Shown in pieces: positions 47,771 through 57,716 of a stretch of 64,000 nt of DNA (within the stretch, counting starts at the first letter, position 1; every line of letters begins with the position of its first letter). The notes beneath the pieces are model-generated. The model was not told the origin of the DNA. It made no database searches and saw only the letters and a program-made list of their open reading frames with translations. Location of the stretch: assembly GCF_001039355.2 (NCBI RefSeq), contig NW_019774914.1:248001-312000 (forward strand), written 5' to 3'. Position numbers and translations under genes: made by a program. Source of the DNA: Lingula anatina. Its lineage: Eukaryota > Brachiopoda > Lingulata > Lingulida > Lingulidae.

Positions 47771-48690
47771 GGCCGGTTTCACAAAGCAGTAGTTAGTTAG
47801 AACAACTAACTACTGAACTACCTCGCTAACGAGCAAACTTAGCGATTTTCGAGGGGTGTTTCACGAAGCAGTAGTTAACTTATCGCTAAGTTCAGTCGTA
47901 AAGTTCGGTCGTTAGTTCTCTCGTTACTCACCGTAGTCTCGAAACCGTCTGCCGGAAGTGGAACTCTTGCGTAAAAGTGTTACGAAAGCACTAACTCTCC
48001 AATTTTTGGTGGCTGAAAATGCATAAGTACGTCTGCTTTGAGGTCGTCGTAAAGGATCTCCACCACCTTTTTGCCGCTCTTTTTGTCACAGCTAGGCGCA
48101 ACCTCTCGTAAATTGCATCATCGTGTGTATATTCTAATAGATTCTGCCTTTCATGAAAACGTCGTAGTCTACGTTGCCGTCTGGCGGTACGGATAGCAAG
48201 AAAAGTAGCCGCCATATTGGATACAAAGACAAACAACAGACAACGGTAACTAAGCAACCTTTTTATTTCACTCATTACGCATGCGTACGATGAAACTCTA
48301 GAGTTAGCGACTGGTCTGACCAGTCGTTAAATATCCAAGGCAACAACGAGACAATAACGAGCGAGAGAACTAGCGACTGCTTCGTGAAACGGCACTNTTT
48401 CATGAAAACGTCGTAGTCTACGTTGCCGTCTGGCGGTACGGTTAGCAAGAAAGGTAGCCGCCATATTGGATACAAAGACAAACGACAGACAACGGTAACT
48501 AAGCAACCTTTTTATTTCACTCATTACGCATGCGTACGATGAAACTCTAGAGTTAAATATCCAAGGTAACAACGAGACAATAACGAGCGAGAGAACTAGC
48601 GATTGCTTCGTGAAACAGCACTCATCGATAGGCTAACTAGGCCTACCGATCGCCAACTAACTAACTACTGCTTTGTGAAAACCGACGGTC
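47771..48690. mobile_element. Harbinger-like transposon remnant, internally duplicated
   Basis: Terminal inverted repeats contain GGTTTCACAAAGCAGTAGTT at the left (from ~47774) and its inverse near 48660-48680. An inner pair (GTTTCACGAAGCAGTAGTTA near 47860; GCTTCGTGAAAC near 48380) suggests nesting. A segment of ~150 bases at ~48153-48300 recurs at ~48398-48550 after an N at 48397. The minus frame 48275-47991 has RRQRRLRRFHERQNLLEYTH, resembling the basic N-terminus of PIF/Harbinger transposases; no catalytic domain remains. Confidence 0.65.
47991..48275 (-). pseudogene. N-terminal fragment of a Harbinger-type transposase
   Basis: A 94-residue frame with MAATFLA, an Arg-rich stretch and an NLLEYTHDDAIYERLRL segment comparable to the NPLE..DDE..RRYR region of HARBI1-like transposases. 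The DDE core is missing. Confidence 0.5.
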
Positions 48691-48975
48691 ATTTTGGTCT
48701 GTGGCATGCCTTCAACAAGGGTTACAGGTCTGTTTTGTGGTGTATTGTCCCATTCCTCCAGAAGAGCTTGGCGGAGTTGTTCCAGATTAATAGGGGTTTA
48801 TTCTGCATTGCGCATTCCAAAATTTCCCTCAGGTGTTCAATAGGGTTAGTATTCGACGTCAAAGGTTGTTCCCTCAGAGCATTGCAAGAAACCAGTCACC
48901 AGACGGGAACTGTGGGCAAGCGCATTGTCTTGGTGAAACCTGTGGTCATCGCTGAAGTCACCCGTTTCTAGTGGA
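48690..48975 (-). pseudogene. C-terminal relic of a Tc1/mariner transposase, beside GPCR 1
   Basis: Minus-strand reading, with stops and frameshifts, gives FHQDNALAHSSRLVTGFL and a NPIEHLRE-like block, then ALLEEWDNTPQ, all in the order of the last catalytic part of Tc1 transposases. The same relic sits in the same place beside GPCR 2, so it predates the duplication. Confidence 0.75.
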
Positions 48976-49067
48976 TAAACAAAATATCGCATTTCTTTAT
49001 ATCTTTTATTTTCTTTTAGATGAATGCAGGTTTGATTCTAATATTTTGACAGTTTTCTTATTAGAAG

Positions 49068-50147
49068 TTATACAGTGACACTGGACCGAGAAGACTTTGA
49101 AACATTCGTTGACCCAGAGATAACTGATATGGTTTTGTCAATTTTTTTAGATTTCTTCCCTGTCACCATTTCTCGAATTGCGCTTCGAAACTCGGGCAGC
49201 CGAATCGCGTATATTATCGGATTCAGCGCGGAATTCAGAGTGGCCAGATTCATCAGAAAAAAACGCACACTTATCGTGGTTGGTGTATATTGTAACCGGG
49301 GAGAAAAGCTATGCACAGCCAACATTGCGATAACGGGAGTCCAGCACGTGAAAAAACACACAAGAATCAATGCCACAGTTTTGGAAATTTTTACGTCCTT
49401 TTGTCTGACTCTTAGATTTGACTGCCGCCGAACTGTTTCGATTTTGACATACATGTAGACAATACAAGAGGATACGATGACAAAAATGGAAGACAAAACA
49501 CCCCCTAAATAGTGCTCTGGAAGAACTAACGACATTTCACAATCTTTTTCATCCTCATAGGACCAGTCCTTGTGCCAGACAAACGGGGGGAAAAAACCGA
49601 CGAGCAGAGATGGCGTCCAAATCACCAGTCCAATGATAACAGACCACCTTTTAGTATGGCGCTGTCTGTGTTTCAGCGGGTGCACTATGGCGTAGTACCT
49701 CTCAACAGTGATCATCAGCAATGAAAAAATAGTCGCCAAGCCCGGGCATATGGTCAGAGAGTACCTCAAAATGCAAAGATGAAGCCACTTTATTGTGTCA
49801 AAGACACTGAATGTCACAATGTGGAACGCGATCATAAGTCCGGCCACGAGATCCGTCACCGGAAGTTGGATCAACACCATATTGTTCCTAGTTCGAAGCC
49901 TGCGGACTCGATAGTAAGCGGCAACCACAAGGGCGTTACCCACGCATATCAGTAGCATCAACAGGATGAGTGCTGTCACGACCCATGGTTTGTACCACGA
50001 AGACTGGTAGTAGTAAACCACTGTCAAGTTTTCCTCTTTCTGGTTTGTAGATACAGTTGCATTGGCCGCGCCTAAGTTTAAGGTGTTGGGGAAAATTTCT
50101 GAATTAAATGAAAGTGCCATATCATGGTCTTCTGCACTGTTGTCCAT
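49068..50147 (-). CDS. Rhodopsin-class (class A) G-protein-coupled receptor, copy 1
   Basis: A single coding exon gives 359 residues. The start was chosen at 50147 because the context is gccATGG; an upstream in-frame ATG at 50234 precedes the splice acceptor at 50226-50227 and would be intronic. Glycosylation sites NAT and NLT are near the N-terminus. Seven helices follow with GNALVVAAY (TM1), LPVTDLVAGL (TM2), a conserved TM3 Cys, ERY in place of DRY, a Cys in loop 2, CWTP in TM6 and NPIIY in TM7. A short Ser/Thr-rich tail ends SSVTV, a possible PDZ ligand. Ligand unknown; general resemblance to amine/adenosine/melanocortin-type receptors is weak. A donor at 50521-50522 suggests a 5' noncoding exon ending at 50523. 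Confidence 0.9.
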   Translation of the reverse strand: MDNSAEDHDMALSFNSEIFPNTLNLGAANATVSTNQKEENLTVVYYYQSSWYKPWVVTALILLMLLICVGNALVVAAYYRVRRLRTRNNMVLIQLPVTDLVAGLMIAFHIVTFSVFDTIKWLHLCILRYSLTICPGLATIFSLLMITVERYYAIVHPLKHRQRHTKRWSVIIGLVIWTPSLLVGFFPPFVWHKDWSYEDEKDCEMSLVLPEHYLGGVLSSIFVIVSSCIVYMYVKIETVRRQSNLRVRQKDVKISKTVALILVCFFTCWTPVIAMLAVHSFSPRLQYTPTTISVRFFLMNLATLNSALNPIIYAIRLPEFRSAIREMVTGKKSKKIDKTISVISGSTNVSKSSRSSVTV

Positions 50148-51130
50148 GGCGGTTATGTAATCATCTTTGAAATTATGGGTGTTGAAAATTCTATGGTACT
50201 GTGTCTTGGGAATGCATACATGTACCTGCAACAAAATATGGCATTATCGGTCTATTTCATTGATCAAAATATTTGTCCCATTTCAAAATGTTCAATTCCT
50301 TATAAAAAACAATGCACCTTCCACCGTGATGTTAAAGCCTTGTTACATATTTTGTGTAGTTCATCAAAATATGTAAAAAAAAAAAGTTTAATCTTTTTAT
50401 TCCATTTAGAATATAAAATCAGTAAATTAATGTATTTTGTGAAAAAAAAGAACATGTTTAATGATTAAATATCTTGAAAATGTCAGATATCGTTTTTGAA
50501 ATAACAATTACTTGCCACTTACCAAAATTCTGCAAAACGTTGCAGACTCGTCTTCAGTTAACTGCCAGGGTAAGCTATCTGAGTAACAGGGACCCGGTGT
50601 TCTTTTTAAAGACGCCGAAGAGCGATACCTAGACTCTTGAAGGTAGTGTGCTTATATACGGATTTGTGTTTTTCGCATATAAAAAAAGACAATGGCCACA
50701 ATGCATGTGTAATCGCCTAATACCACAGGGTTGTGCAATTATGTCTTTTTCTAGCTCACCCACCTGGATAACCCTCCACTTCTCGGCAATTTCAATAAAG
50801 CGAGAAGGTTGGCCTCTCTGTCTCTCAGTTAACTGCTTGTGGGCGTCCCTTTCTTCGCCTTCCTAGAACCCGTCACAGAAATGTAAATTAACCGCAAAAG
50901 TATAATCGGCGTTGACATTGTGCGGATCTGTAGTCAGCAGCTTGGTATTCAAAACGGCGGAAGGTCATGGATGAACTGTTAAAATTATAAGTATCCTTCA
51001 GGGCAACTAAGTTGGTCAAATTCGAAAACTAACGTTATCATATTACAGGTATTTTCTAGAACGTGATTTTTTGTTTCTTTTCTGAGAATGAGATAATTTA
51101 TTGTGAACACACATTTAAATGGCCCTTTTA

Positions 51131-51296
51131 CAGACCCTTAGCCAGCAATTTCAAAAGGGGGGTTCTTTCTCTGAAAAATGGACCTTTTTCCATAAAAACT
51201 TCATGAACCTAGATCACATTTTACCCAGAGTGGACCTTTTCCCACCAAAAGGGGCGGTTCTTTCGAACCCCCCGACCCCCCCTGGCTATGGGCCTG
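51131..51296. mobile_element. CAGG-end MITE (family B), 166 bp
   Basis: Ends are CAGACCCTTAGCCAG and the inverse of CAGGCCCATAGCCAG; a perfect 5-bp duplication tttta lies at 51126-51130 and 51297-51301. Body matches 28697-28865 and 41303-41468. A truncated fourth copy lies at ~60368-60480. Confidence 0.87.
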
Positions 51297-51734
51297 TTTT
51301 ATATTTGTGTTTTACTAAATATACGCTAAGGTGTTATCTCAATTAAAATGTTAGTTATTAATGGAAAACTATACAGAATCGCCCTGTTTTAAGCGCATGT
51401 AATTTACAGATTTAGGCACAGTCATTGATGTTTTTGAATTCATGGCTGAGTGACAAACAACAACAACTGCGACCCAGTGATAAAACCTTACGCTCGTTCA
51501 GTCTCTTAAAATCTTGGTCACTCAAAATAGAACCCAAACAAATTCTATGGTTAAAGGTGACTGCTTCAATTTTATGAATTGATGAATGGAGTTTTCTCAT
51601 TAAAAAGACCATCAAAGTTAAGACCAAATGGTCAACATTTTCATCTTCAGTTTTGACTTTGCAATCTGTCATATCTAGAGTTGAGAACGGATCGAAAGAA
51701 AAGTGGTCAGATTTAACTCACCTAAGATGAGTTA

Positions 51735-51962
51735 TGTAAAAGGACACGCACACGCACACACACTGTTGTTCAGTTTGTGCATGTACCATATACCACACAC
51801 GCACGCATACGAACAAAGAAAAACGCACGCCAAAGTTTACATGAACACAAACACACACTGACTGTTATGTAGCCTGTGCATATTTGAAATAACACACACA
51901 CACACATTGGAACACACACACACACACGCACACACTAACACATGTACACATACACGCACAAA

Positions 51963-52009
<47 letters not shown>

Positions 52010-52015
52010 CGATCG
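51735..52015. repeat. (CA)n-rich microsatellite block
   Basis: Interrupted CA runs, the longest at about 51966-52008. On the minus strand they produce spurious Val-Cys repeat frames. Confidence 0.9.
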
Positions 52016-52169
52016 TTGTGTTGCTTGTGCACATATACGAAATGACACATACACGCACATAAGATTTTTAAAGATAAATAAATGAATAAAAATAAGCCAA
52101 ACTCATTATATTAAGTCTGGCGGTTCGTTGGTCTGATAGCTGTTGTTTTTGTTTAAATTTTTGTTTGAA

Positions 52170-52315
52170 GCTGTGAGAGGGTAATAAACTATTATAAGCA
52201 GCTTCAGTAGGCATGCCAGGCATCTAAGCCACTTAATTAGAATTCAATTTAGCGAGAATCTCCTCGGAGATGGGTCGACATAGCTAGATCGATCTAGGTA
52301 AGGGAATGGGGACTT
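52170..52315. mobile_element. Partial family A element, right half
   Basis: It shares the gcttcagtaggc..gccaggcatctaagcc..cacttaa block with 53760-53830 and ends at tctaggtaagggaatgggga, like the right end of family A. The left half is missing. Confidence 0.55.
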
Positions 52316-52420
52316 TGTTGTTGGCCCCCGATTATGATAAGGTAAGATATGCGCATGTGACCACGTTACGTTGGTAATTAAGTTCTCAGCTAGGGAACCT
52401 GACTTAAGTTTTTATTTATT

Positions 52421-52451
<31 letters not shown>

Positions 52452-53647
52452 GTGAAACCCGGGCCAGAGGCCATCTGGGTGAAAAAGTCTGCGCATAGCT
52501 TTTTTTCGGGATCAATTATAAAATATGTGTAGCCAGAGAAAATGTGTGAAATTTTAGGGAAATTGTTTTCATTGTAACCTAATAGAGGACACCTTGTTGC
52601 CACCCACACATCTTGTGCGTCAGTGTCTTGTGATACCACACAACTGAGGATGTGACAACAATTTTCATTTTTCTACGTAAAAGCCATTAGCATATCCTGC
52701 ATTTTTTTTTCAAATCTGCTTACCGTGGGAAATTACGTGTAGGGGTGAGATATTCTGAATTTAAAGCCGGCCATCTCCCCCTTCAAATTGTCTTCAGTGG
52801 CAGACAAAGGTGTAAGGTATAATGTATAATTGATGATCCATGAAGTGTGAAGATACAAAAATAAAGTTAACGTTCACATATTACAGGTTATGTACACAGT
52901 AAGGTGACCCGTAGCAACCTATAATTTTAGGACATACATTTTGTAGCCTCGTAAAAACTGGAATTTTGTTATGAAATTCGTAAAATGGGTAGAGTCAACA
53001 TACTTCTTGTTTTTTTTTTTGGAATCTTAGGAAATGATAAATATAATAACATATCATAAGAAAATCCATGTATTCGGCTTAATAATAAGCTTAATTGATA
53101 TTTTGTAGGAATTAGAGGTGATCGTCTGGGTGATCTTGTTTTATGTCGAGGCACGTCGTTTTGTTCCTGTGCTATAGAAAGAATTCTGATATAAGACAAA
53201 TCTCAACTATCACAATCATGCCACAATGCCAACGGGGTACACCATGGGTCATTTTGAATATTTTTCAAATCGTAAGTTTGGTGCGCGTTTTATTCACCAA
53301 GAGGAAAAGGTTCAATGAGTAAATCACAAGAGAAAAACATTGTTTTTTATTAAAAAAAGATATGTTATGATATTATTGACAAAAGCGGTCCATATCCACA
53401 AAAGAATAACTAACAATGCAGATAACAAAATCAACTGAAATCACTCCGTTTTCAGACCATTCAGCTCAAAGTTGATCAATCATCAAATGCAAATTGCATA
53501 GATATCGTCCATGTTGTTCGCGCAGAGTCGGCAGACGATTCCGGTGACGTGTAACTGAAATCTTCGTCGACCTGTCAACATCTAGGATCTGTTTGACAAA
53601 GTAAAATTAGCCCGAAAATTGGTATAAATTTTTAAACCAATGTTTTA

Positions 53648-53847
53648 GACCCAGTTCCCATACCTAGATCGAACTCGCAGGATCGACCCATCTCCGAGGG
53701 GTTTCTCGCTAAATTGCATTCAGTTTAAGCGACTCTATATCTGGCACGCCTACTAAAGCTGTTAGGGGTAATTAACCATCGTTAAGCAGCTTCGGTAGGC
53801 GTGCCAGACATCTAAGTCACTTAAGCTGAAAGCAATTTAGCGGGTCG
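53648..53847. mobile_element. Divergent family A element, 3' truncated
   Basis: It starts agacccagttcccatacctagatcgaac and has mirrored gtgccag/ctggcac and ttaccatcgttaa-type inner arms. The right terminus is lost. Confidence 0.55.
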
Positions 53848-55107
53848 ACTGCCACTGAAAATCCGACAAACGTGTTGTATCTGTAAGTATTGCGATAGAT
53901 GTGCGGACCAGCACAATGGACGTCTAGGGAGCGGCCGATCCCCTTTTGTTCGCTAACCAGGGGCTTGGTGCATTTACTGACGTCAAGGGTGGCCAGATCC
54001 CCTTGATGAGCGAAACCAATATTTTATTGGTCACTAAAAGTCTTTTGTTTTTAGTCTCATCCGCTGATTTCGCATTCTGTCTTTAACGTAGAGCAGTATA
54101 CATTAGTAAATTTCTCATCGAAGAAGAACGGAGGAAAATTAGAGTAAACGAGCCAGCGAAACAGAATAGAAAGTAAGCATAGTAACTAACTACTACTTTA
54201 TAGATTAAAGTACGTTTCAAGTTTACTATACTGGTATGTAAAAGTGGCTTTACGTACGTTAAAAAGTCTAGCTCCAGTAAAGGGTACCGGAGAAGATCAG
54301 CATTGGTCAAAATTGTGCCGGAAGTGACGTGTAGTGGTGTACGACGTAAAGCTGAGTGGTCATTTTTAGCTGGAGGTGATGGGAATGAAGACGTGGGCTT
54401 GGAGAAAAAAGCAGTTATTCTAACAACACGGTAAGATAACATTTTATCTTTATGCATTTGGGGCAGAGAATACTTGTAGAAACAATAGGCACATGATATG
54501 AAAACGTGTCACGGAACTTGAAGGTGCAAAATCATGGTTAATTTGCAGACAACTTGTTTTGAAATACATGCTGCATCGACCGCCAGCGCGACAAAGAGCG
54601 TAAAGGGAAAAGAATTCCCGGGAGGCTATAAATCGTTGTCATGTGGAATTTTGGCATTTATATAATCTGATGTGTCCATATCTAAGTATTTTTGGGTGTT
54701 TTATGGTATGGGCTGCAATTATAACGATGTTTTAGGGACTTTGAAGGACCTTGTGAAAACCAGGAAGTAGTTCGTAACTGACAACTGAGTCGTAGCGATC
54801 CACAACTACTGTGCAAAGATGTATCTAATTTTAAATATTTTGACGAATTTTTTTTTATCTTTATATATCCATCTGACATGAAATTCCACACATATGATCA
54901 CATTAATACACCTTTGTAATTATATTTTAATATTAGACTACTATCACAGAAATTTTCTCCTTATTAATATTTGAATGTCCAGAACCCAAATAGGAAACAG
55001 CAAAATGGGCATTAGAATCCGAAATCAAATGTAAAGCAATCTAGCCATTTCATGACGTCATTTAGACTATTACCGGTTTAGGTCAGCCATCATTGTAAAG
55101 TACTCAC

Positions 55108-55266
55108 AAATTTAAATATATATTCCATTATTCTGTCCTTCCTGCTGACTATGATGATAATTGTTAAAAGACCTTCGAAGAAGACTATGATTGCCACAGA
55201 TAGGAAGGCCTGCGCGCCGCCGCCCATTGCCATACCGCTACAGCCTATACAGATGATACCAAATAC
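55108..55266 (-). CDS. Isolated exon 2 of a divergent CMTM-like MARVEL gene
   Basis: A 159-base open segment lies between a good acceptor (ttccag) and donor (gtgagt), both phase 0, like exon 2 of copies A and B. It encodes VFGIICIGCSGMAMGGG, then a hydrophobic helix and a basic RKDR end. It shares FGIICIGC with the other copies but little else. I found no companion exons 1, 3 or 4 nearby, so this is either an exon of a gene whose other exons are too divergent to see, or a relic. Confidence 0.6.
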
Positions 55267-57055
55267 CTGGAAATAGTAAATCATTTAATGGGTTAACATG
55301 TTTAAGTATTTTACCAAAAGGAATTCATTAATACATCGCAGCAGATACTAATACAATAACAACTTCTGGGGGAGGGGGGGTATCGGTCCTTTATTTTATT
55401 ATGCAATGTTGACAGTTAAATATATCAACATAAATAAGAGAATGGATGTAAAAAAATTACGTTCTTGAAAAAAACTAAGAAAATGCGACTGCAGCATATT
55501 GGGACTGAAATGTAAATTGAGAGCGAAGGTGATCCCTGGATGAAAAAAGTATCGAAACATTACTTTTGAAATATCTTTTTAGAACCAGTTTTTAGAGGGC
55601 AGACGCAGGGTACGTTGTGGTTTATTGTGAACGTGGCAGGAAGTGGGCGGGAAAGTGTAAGGAAAGGGCTGAGGTCGCACCCTTTCAGTATTTCATTTCA
55701 CAGTACTTTAATGAAAGAACGCTCAATAGCATATTAAGAATAAATCACTAAATAGCATGTCATTTCCCTGTAGGAAATACTACTCCTATTACATGTATCT
55801 ATAGAAAATACCTGGTTTTCTCATACTTGTGCTTCCATACTACCAGATGGGCCTATAGTAAATTGAACATTAAGACCGCCAATTGCGTTGTCAACTTGAT
55901 CCTAAATCTTGGCAACAAAAAAGGAGATTATGACCCCATTCCCAGAGATTAGATCGATCCAAACTAGATCGATCCAAACTAGATCGACCTTACTCCCTGG
56001 GGGTTCACGCTAAATAGCTGTCAGCCGAGCGGGCACGAACGTTAATTACCCCCTTACAGCTTGTAGTAGGCGGGACGGACATTTAAGCCGGATTATCTGA
56101 CAGTAATCTAGTGAGACTCCCCACGGGGATACATCGATCTAAAATCTATGGGAATACGCCCTATGACTAATTTGTCATGGTGGTGGTGGAATGCTTCTCA
56201 GTCTGAGAGAGATTCTGTCATTTCCGCGGTTTCAATAACATGTCACTAAAATATCAAAATATAAACATACATATGTCATTGATAGTGGAAAGAATGCATT
56301 CGTGGCAGGCTTCGTAATGCGTAATTTTATAGGGACATCCACGGCTAAGTGTGTAGCTAAGGAAAAGTCTGCATCAATTGGGTTCTAAATATGATGGAGG
56401 TCGCGTAAGGATCAAATGAAGGTGGGGGAGGGGGGTGACCTATAGCGGTGAGTGTCGTGATTAATTATAAAAATAGACAAATCAAACCGCCTCGTTCCTC
56501 TGCTCATGAGTAACTTCAGAATGTAAAATACTGGCTTTCTATCCTTTGTGCAGCCGTATTGATGTAAATAGAGAGAGAGAGGGGGCTGGAAGTGATGGAT
56601 ATCAAAGTATGTGAGGTTTGGGAATGACGGGCCCGCCTCTGAAGAAGCTAGCACCTCGCCTATGTTATTATTTGAGTTTAAGGATGTACGAAAATTCAAA
56701 CATTAAAAAGCTTTGTTTTATTTTGCAATTTCTTAAGCGGCAGCAAAATGTTTGGTCAGTCTACATTATACACGTTACTTATCGTTACCTCACTCATAAC
56801 ATCGTTACCTCACAGCATTATCAGTAATGAACTAAATATGCGAAAAACGAGAGTCGTCGATACATTTTACCGAGATCAGGCGTGTGGTTTGGGGGGGGGG
56901 GGGGGCTGCTCCCCGTAGGGGTTTGAATCTTTTTCTTAGGGGCGTGTTATTGGTGGAACATGTAGTGGGAGGGGCGGTAAGGATGATTTAAGAGTACAGA
57001 AGCATTCTGTATTGACTTTTCCGTCCGTATTTTCTATTGACTTTCTCCCCCTTTC

Positions 57056-57090
<35 letters not shown>

Positions 57091-57716
57091 AATCGTAAGA
57101 ATAATAGCTTTATTATGAAAAAAAGCTTTATTAAAAATCACAATAAATAGAAATATACATATCAGACGCTATAAATCGTGCTCGACAATAAACCTCAAAT
57201 CTAGCCTAATTAGTGTTTCTAAAGCTTTATCAAAAGGACTGTGCTTGCAGTCACATAGACTATGCTTGAAGGCTTTGGCACGCGTGTCCTTTTCCCCACT
57301 ATTACGTAATGTATCAGGTAAACTATACTTGAAACCTAAATAAAATGACACAAAAACATACACGCAAGATCGTTTTTACAATTTCTGGATGAGATTAGAA
57401 AAAAAAATCCAAATTAAGAAATAACAAGGAATTAAGTTTTATAGTACAATCCTAATATTAATTCTGTGCTCCATTTTTTTTTTTTTTTTTTGGGGGGGGG
57501 GGGCACCAGCAAAGTGTTCCATCATTATTCAAAATGCCTATAAGTAGTGCTTCGCGGGTAAAAGCACTACTACTGTATAGTGTACCTTTTCGTTCTTTGC
57601 AATCCAAAGACAAATTGTAGGCTTCAAGTGTAGCGCCACAAATTGGATCAAATTCTGTCTGACAAAACGTACTAAAATCCCATGAAGTATGTAATGTTTT
57701 ACATAGACATCGGTAA
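55267..57716. other. Spacer with family A transposon, then 5' flank of unit 4
   Basis: About 56780-57160 repeats 33690-34080 (DUF3011 3' flank), although no DUF3011 gene precedes it here. About 57510-57716 repeats 34930-35145. CT and G/T runs lie near 57060 and 57474. The rest is unassigned. Confidence 0.5.
55932..56161. mobile_element. 230-bp inverted-repeat transposon (MITE family A)
   Basis: Almost identical in its interior to 39610-39824; flanked by TAT at 55929-55931 and 56162-56164. One terminal agatcgatccaaact unit is duplicated. Confidence 0.8.

Larger units (their letters stand above)
50524..55107. other. Spacer between unit 3 and unit 4, repeats but no complete gene
   Basis: It holds the likely promoter and noncoding exon of GPCR 1 at the left edge, a CAGG-end transposon, a CA tract at 51735-52015, (TTA)n near 52420-52450, and two partial family A relatives at ~52170-52315 and ~53648-53847. 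Region 53850-55107 is unremarkable, and no coding exon is recognised. Confidence 0.45.

Noticed and set aside
49075-49458. 127-codon plus-strand frame
   Set aside because: Antisense to the GPCR coding exon.
51837-52058. Val-Cys repeat open frames
   Set aside because: They are translations of the CA microsatellite.
54083-54457. 124-codon minus-strand frame
   Set aside because: Composition is unlike coding sequence nearby, with no domain and no splice context; searched for MARVEL exon 3 or 4 without success.
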